From Candidatus Sulfopaludibacter sp. SbA3 (GTDB lineage: Bacteria; Acidobacteriota; Terriglobia; Bryobacterales; Bryobacteraceae), in contig CAMAUG010000156.1 in NCBI GenBank assembly GCA_945861255.1, positions 1 to 8,847 on the forward strand: 8,847 nucleotides of DNA, in the 5' to 3' direction. Both the position numbers and the translations under genes were made by a program. The stretch's first letter is position 1. Each line of letters starts with the position of its first letter. Positions 5,490 through 8,847 of this stretch are shown here, piece after piece. The notes beneath the pieces were generated by a model, which was given only the letters and a program-made list of their open reading frames with translations, did not search any database and had not been told where the DNA came from.

Positions 5490-6743
5490 TCAGCGCGCCG
5501 CCGGTAATGGGGGAGGCTCCGCCGACGCTCGGAACTTCGACGCCCAGTCGATTCGCGCCGTCATTTGCATGACCACGAACAGCGTGAGAATCGCGCCGAT
5601 GGTAATCGCTAGCCCCGTGTAGCCTTTGAAGAAAAAGGCGAACGAGAATAGAACCAGATAGACAAATTGCGCCAGACCTGCCTCGCGCAGGGCAAAGCGG
5701 TTGCCGGTCACCAGGCGCAAGTAGGTGACTACCAGAAACACCGACACCGCCGCTGAAACAAGGAACGCCGCATAAATATTAATCTGGTCCGCCAGATACG
5801 CCAGCAGCAGGTGGAACGCGAAGAATGCGGCCGCCAGGAAGAAGTAGTTCATGGGGTGCAAATCCATGTTCCGGATGGTGGTGACGATGAACATCACGAA
5901 GAAGAAAAAGAACAGCGAAACGGGCGCGAAGAAGCTGATCTGGCTGGCAAGCAATCCAGGTTGAATCTTTTCCGGCATGACCATGGCGATCATGAAACCC
6001 GACAGCAGGTTCGTGTAATTCCACTCCAACTGCCAACCCGCGCCGCTCCGCGTCTTGGTCACCGGAGAAAGTGTGTTGTCCGGGAAATCGATCTGTGCGA
6101 AGTCAGTCGTCATCCTTAAACGGAAATTGCGCACCTGATTGACGTTCTCACCGAAGCTATAGCGCCACGTATCCAGACCATGGGACCTATAGCGAACGTT
6201 GAGACGAAACATCTGATTGGCGGCAACCTCCACCGTCATATACGCGAAACCATTCGCGGTGATGGCGGTGGCGGGTTGTCCATCGACCAGAAATTGAAGG
6301 TTGTCATACACCGCTTGCGCCGCGGGCAGCGCAAAGGCAAGACGCATGGGATGCGCGACTGTTTCCGGATTCTGAAAATCGTATTCGCCCTGGAAATCCA
6401 CTGTATACGTGGAGTACCATTGCAGTCCCTTCTGCCGATGTTGAAGCGCAAGAGCCGCAGTGATGTCACTACGGCCGGGCGGCAGGCTGTGAACCACGTC
6501 GCGCGTGCGGGTAACGCGGCGCTTGCTTCCGTCCACAACTTCCGTCTCTTCGTACGGAACCGTTACCGTGTATTCGGCCGTCGGCGCCTTTTGCAGTTGT
6601 GGAGCGCCCCACGTGCCCTCCACCCGTCCACGCAAGGTTCCGTCCGCGGACCGGGTGCGCGCCAGAATTGTTCCGCCCAGTATCGCCCACGCAACTGACG
6701 TGCAGACAAAGATGAAGGCAATGGCAAGCAGTCGTCGTACCAT
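5490..6743 (-). CDS. CreD-like inner-membrane protein
   Basis: 417 residues. A hydrophobic segment at about 5-26 (LLAIAFIFVCTSVAWAI) acts as a signal anchor. A large soluble region of about 240 residues follows, probably periplasmic and beta-rich, then five predicted membrane helices at about 268-290, 298-316, 322-344, 356-373 and 376-394. DLHPMNYFFLAAAFFAFHLLL (from 294) and the ending with ARIDW (396-400) resemble E. coli CreD, a membrane protein of the CreBC regulon whose biochemical role is still unclear. Overall similarity seems limited to this architecture and these motifs, so I call it CreD-like. No creBC genes are visible. The ATG at 6743 has no Shine-Dalgarno sequence but sits 6 nt below a -10 element, so the mRNA is predicted to be leaderless. 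It is the first gene of the probable operon with yvcK and glmU. Confidence 0.75.
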   Translation of the reverse strand: MVRRLLAIAFIFVCTSVAWAILGGTILARTRSADGTLRGRVEGTWGAPQLQKAPTAEYTVTVPYEETEVVDGSKRRVTRTRDVVHSLPPGRSDITAALALQHRQKGLQWYSTYTVDFQGEYDFQNPETVAHPMRLAFALPAAQAVYDNLQFLVDGQPATAITANGFAYMTVEVAANQMFRLNVRYRSHGLDTWRYSFGENVNQVRNFRLRMTTDFAQIDFPDNTLSPVTKTRSGAGWQLEWNYTNLLSGFMIAMVMPEKIQPGLLASQISFFAPVSLFFFFFVMFIVTTIRNMDLHPMNYFFLAAAFFAFHLLLAYLADQINIYAAFLVSAAVSVFLVVTYLRLVTGNRFALREAGLAQFVYLVLFSFAFFFKGYTGLAITIGAILTLFVVMQMTARIDWASKFRASAEPPPLPAAR

Positions 6744-6749
6744 GCCATC

Positions 6750-6778
6750 ATTATCGAGAAAGAACGCGTCTATGTCAA
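6750..6778 (-). promoter_or_regulatory. Near-consensus sigma-70 promoter for creD-like/yvcK/glmU
   Basis: On the minus strand TTGACA (6778-6773) matches the -35 consensus exactly. A 17-bp spacer follows, then GATAAT (6755-6750), which matches five of six -10 bases. Six bases separate the -10 from the A of the creD-like ATG at 6743, so initiation at the usual seventh base would start the RNA on the start codon itself. The -35 box begins 10 bp after the stop codon of the dehydrogenase. It is the best promoter in the window. Confidence 0.75.
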
Positions 6779-6788
6779 GTACTTTGTA

Positions 6789-7757
6789 TCATGAAGTATT
6801 CCGCAGAAGGATCTTCAGCATCCCTTTGGTGGCCGCCTCCGTGAACGCATCCGTTGCGCGCTCCAACGGGAATTCGTTGGAAATCATGTCTTCCACGCGG
6901 ATCTTCCCGGATTTCAAGAGGCGGATCGCAGGCTCGAAGCGCCCGCATCGCGAACCGATCAGCGTGAGTTCGCCCACGATGATGGGGGACGTATCGATGG
7001 AAGCTAATCCGTGCACGGTGGACTTCATGATGACGGTGCCGCGCGGTTCACACATTGCAACGGCGGTGCGGAGGCCCTCACTGGAACCGGTTGCGTCCAC
7101 CACCCAGCGAAAGGCTTTAGACGGCAGCGTGGCGGAGAGAACCTCCGTGGTCACGCCCGCCCGCGCCGCGATCCTCATCTTGTCCGGATGACGGCCGAAC
7201 AGGTGAACGCGCGCGCCGTGGGCTTGCAGCACTTGGGCTATCAGAAGCCCCAGCTTTCCGTCGCCCAACACAGCTACGGCGGCGCCCGCGGGAATCTTGA
7301 CCTGGTCGAGAATCTCGCAGGCGGCCGCCAACGGTTCGATGAACACTGCTTGTTCCGTAGTCAGCGAGCGCGGAATTTCATGCAGATTCGCGAGCGGCAG
7401 AGTCAGAAACTCGCGAAACGCGCCCGGGTGGTTCACGATTCCCAGCACGCTACGCGCTGGGCAGTGGCGTCCCAGGCCACGCGCGCACCACGAACATTTT
7501 CCACAGGCAAGGTTGATCTCACCCGCGACGCGCTTGCCCAGCCAACGCCGGCCTTCTTCGCCCGCCGCGGCCACCACTTCGCCGACGAATTCGTGTCCCG
7601 GGGTTCCGGAAAAACCATAGTAGCCACGCTGAAGTTCCAAGTCCGTGGAACAAATACCGGCGGCCAGCATGCGGATGCGCGCGTAGCCTTCGCGAACCCG
7701 GGGCAGGGGAACGCTACGGATCTGAACACGGCCCGCTTCGAGATGGACGCTGAGCAT
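6789..7757 (-). CDS. Zinc-dependent medium-chain alcohol/polyol dehydrogenase
   Basis: 322 residues of the MDR superfamily, which oxidise alcohols or polyols with NAD(P)+. Catalytic zinc ligands: C36 in AGICSTDLE, H55 and E56 in GHEFVGEVV, and E141 in IEPLAAACE. Structural zinc ligands: C85, C88, C91 and C99 (C-x2-C-x2-C-x7-C). The Rossmann loop is VLGDGKLGLL (163-172). The second Rossmann strand ends in FGRHPDK (187-193): the acidic residue that selects NAD+ in many family members is replaced by Gly-Arg, so NADP(H) preference is plausible. The substrate cannot be read from sequence; threonine-dehydrogenase-like and sorbitol-dehydrogenase-like relatives share this architecture. The ATG at 7757 has only a weak, distant AAGG upstream. 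It is divergent from thrC across 36 bp, and its stop nearly touches the -35 of the creD-like operon. Confidence 0.92.
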   Translation of the reverse strand: MLSVHLEAGRVQIRSVPLPRVREGYARIRMLAAGICSTDLELQRGYYGFSGTPGHEFVGEVVAAAGEEGRRWLGKRVAGEINLACGKCSWCARGLGRHCPARSVLGIVNHPGAFREFLTLPLANLHEIPRSLTTEQAVFIEPLAAACEILDQVKIPAGAAVAVLGDGKLGLLIAQVLQAHGARVHLFGRHPDKMRIAARAGVTTEVLSATLPSKAFRWVVDATGSSEGLRTAVAMCEPRGTVIMKSTVHGLASIDTSPIIVGELTLIGSRCGRFEPAIRLLKSGKIRVEDMISNEFPLERATDAFTEAATKGMLKILLRNTS

Positions 7758-7793
7758 GAGTGGAGGAAAACCTTTAGTCTAAACTGAAAACAT
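7758..7793. promoter_or_regulatory. 36-bp divergent intergenic region with inverted repeat TTTAGTCTAAA
   Basis: An 11-bp inverted repeat (arms TTTAG/CTAAA around one T) occupies 7773-7783. It overlaps possible -10 elements on both strands: TAGTCT (7775-7780) or TAAACT (7780-7785) for thrC, and TAGACT (7781-7776) for the dehydrogenase. No good -35 box is visible on either side. The gap is so short that both promoters must overlap each other or the opposite gene. The site could be an operator or simply the two -10 boxes facing each other. Confidence 0.35.
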
Positions 7794-8847
7794 ATGTCCA
7801 TTACCGTACGGGCCGATTTGCCCGCAAGCGCACGGCCCGAAGGAGCGCCGCCAGGCCCGGCCCAGGCCGAATTGGCGTGCTTTGAATCCTCCTGCAGAGC
7901 GCGCTTCGCCATCACTGAAGTTCTCTACAACTGCCCGAAATGCGGAGGGTTGCTCGAGGCGGTCTACAGCGGCGAGCGTCCGGATCCTGGCTACCTAAAG
8001 CGCACCTTTCGCGAGCGCCGGACGAGCAACGCGCCGCTCGATGCCAGCGGTGTGTGGCGATATCGCGAGCTGTTTCCTTTCTTGGACGACTATTCGCACG
8101 TGGTTACGTTACGCGAGGGCAACACGCCCATGTTGGACGCGCCGCTCGCAGCGCGATACGGCGGGCTAGATCGCATCACGTTCAAGCACCAAGGCTTCAA
8201 TCCCACGGGTTCGTTCAAAGACAACGGCATGACGTGCGGAGCCGCCCAAGCCCGCCGATTGAAGATGAAGCGCGTCGCCTGCGTTTCCACCGGCAATACG
8301 TCGGCCTCCATGGCCGCGTATGCCGCGGCGGGCGGCATGGAGGCGCTGATCTTTCTGCCGCACGGCAACATCTCTTTCGGAAAACTTGCCCAGGCGCTGG
8401 AGTATGGGGCGAAAACGCTGGAAGTGGAAGCGAATTTCGATCAGATTCTCGCGCTGGTGCGCGTGCTGGCCGAACGGCTTGGTATTTATCTGCTCAACTC
8501 CATGAACCCCTTCCGTGTGGAAGGCCAGAAGAGCATCATGTTCGAAGTGCTCGATCAACGTGATTGGCAAGTGCCGGATTGGGTGGTGCTGCCGGGCGGC
8601 AATCTGGGTAACACATCGGCGTTCGGCAAGGCTTTGCGGGAAGCTCGCGAGTTGGGGCTCATCGAAAAACTGCCGCGCATCGCGGTTATTCAGGCCGAAG
8701 GCGCCGCGCCATTTTACAAGATGTGGAAAACCGGCGGCGCCCTGGAAGCCGTGGCGAATCCTGAAACGCTGGCGACGGCGATCCGCATCGGCGATCCCGT
8801 CTCTTGGCCCAAGGCGCTGCACGAGGTGCGGACGTCGAACGGCGTGG
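7794..8847 (+). CDS. thrC: Threonine synthase (3' end outside window)
   Basis: The frame is open from the ATG at 7794 to the last base, giving 351 codons without a stop. Threonine synthase is a PLP enzyme turning O-phosphohomoserine into threonine, the last step of that pathway. The PLP lysine is K142 in HQGFNPTGSFKDNGM (132-146), REGNTPM (107-113) is the substrate-side motif, STGNTSASMAAYAA follows at about 164-177, and a glycine-rich PGGNLGNTSA loop comes later. An N-terminal ribbon with C29, C34, C47 and C50 (C-x4-C, C-x2-C in YNCPKCGG) is shared by a well-known thrC subgroup and may bind zinc. The first 28 residues are Pro/Ala-rich, and no Shine-Dalgarno sequence precedes the ATG; a TTG at 7872 just before the ribbon is an alternative start. 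The missing C-terminus is probably about 50-100 residues. Confidence 0.95.
   Translation, partial: MSITVRADLPASARPEGAPPGPAQAELACFESSCRARFAITEVLYNCPKCGGLLEAVYSGERPDPGYLKRTFRERRTSNAPLDASGVWRYRELFPFLDDYSHVVTLREGNTPMLDAPLAARYGGLDRITFKHQGFNPTGSFKDNGMTCGAAQARRLKMKRVACVSTGNTSASMAAYAAAGGMEALIFLPHGNISFGKLAQALEYGAKTLEVEANFDQILALVRVLAERLGIYLLNSMNPFRVEGQKSIMFEVLDQRDWQVPDWVVLPGGNLGNTSAFGKALREARELGLIEKLPRIAVIQAEGAAPFYKMWKTGGALEAVANPETLATAIRIGDPVSWPKALHEVRTSNGV

Noticed and set aside
7011..7787. 258-codon ORF on the plus strand
   Set aside because: Antisense to the zinc dehydrogenase and lacking recognisable motifs.
7940..8563. 207-codon plus-strand ORF, and a 218-codon minus-strand ORF at 8166-8822
   Set aside because: Both overlap thrC, whose frame is open to the window end and carries the PLP lysine motif.
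1..8847. CRISPR array, tRNA/rRNA, insertion sequence or prophage signals
   Set aside because: No spaced direct repeats, cloverleaf, transposase or phage-type genes are seen; the only repeats are the two short tandem arrays listed.

Overview
This 8.8 kb window is a densely packed, GC-rich (about 60% by eye) chromosomal segment of a free-living Gram-negative-type bacterium. The gene set and protein flavour are an alpha-dioxygenase-like haem peroxidase, a CreD-like membrane protein, a YvcK/GlmR homologue next to glmU, and a threonine synthase with an N-terminal Cys-rich ribbon. They look most like Acidobacteriota (Solibacter/Bryobacter-like). That assignment is an inference from protein resemblance, not from a marker gene. 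I see no mobile element, CRISPR array, tRNA or rRNA.

Layout. Plus strand, 1-2910: the C-terminal part of an alpha-dioxygenase/animal-type haem peroxidase (cut by the window start). It is followed after 3 nt by an Old Yellow Enzyme-family flavin oxidoreductase with a four-Cys cluster. Then comes a 240-nt stretch almost filled by a doubtful 77-codon ORF, and truB (tRNA pseudouridine-55 synthase). A 21-bp triplication straddles the truB stop codon, at the convergent junction with glmU. Minus strand, 6743-2984: a probable operon of creD-like membrane gene, yvcK/glmR and glmU. It is headed by a near-consensus sigma-70 promoter placed so close to the start codon that the transcript is predicted to be leaderless. 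Minus strand, 7757-6789: a zinc-dependent medium-chain dehydrogenase. Plus strand from 7794 to the window end: threonine synthase (thrC), divergent from the dehydrogenase across only 36 bp and cut by the window end.

How the genes fit together. YvcK/GlmR binds UDP-GlcNAc in Firmicutes and tunes amino-sugar synthesis, and GlmU makes UDP-GlcNAc. Their co-transcription with an envelope-type membrane protein suggests a cell-wall precursor unit. The peroxidase-OYE pair looks like a small lipid-oxidation unit: fatty-acid dioxygenation followed by flavin-dependent reduction of an unsaturated product. The substrates are inferred only.

Most of the window is ordinary metabolism. The points most worth a second look are small-scale: a G-quadruplex-forming tandem repeat just upstream of glmU, the leaderless promoter, the repeat that copies the truB C-terminus with its stop codon, an apparent CTG start for yvcK backed by a good Shine-Dalgarno sequence, and the dioxygenase-OYE pairing. 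I do not see a clearly new multi-gene system.
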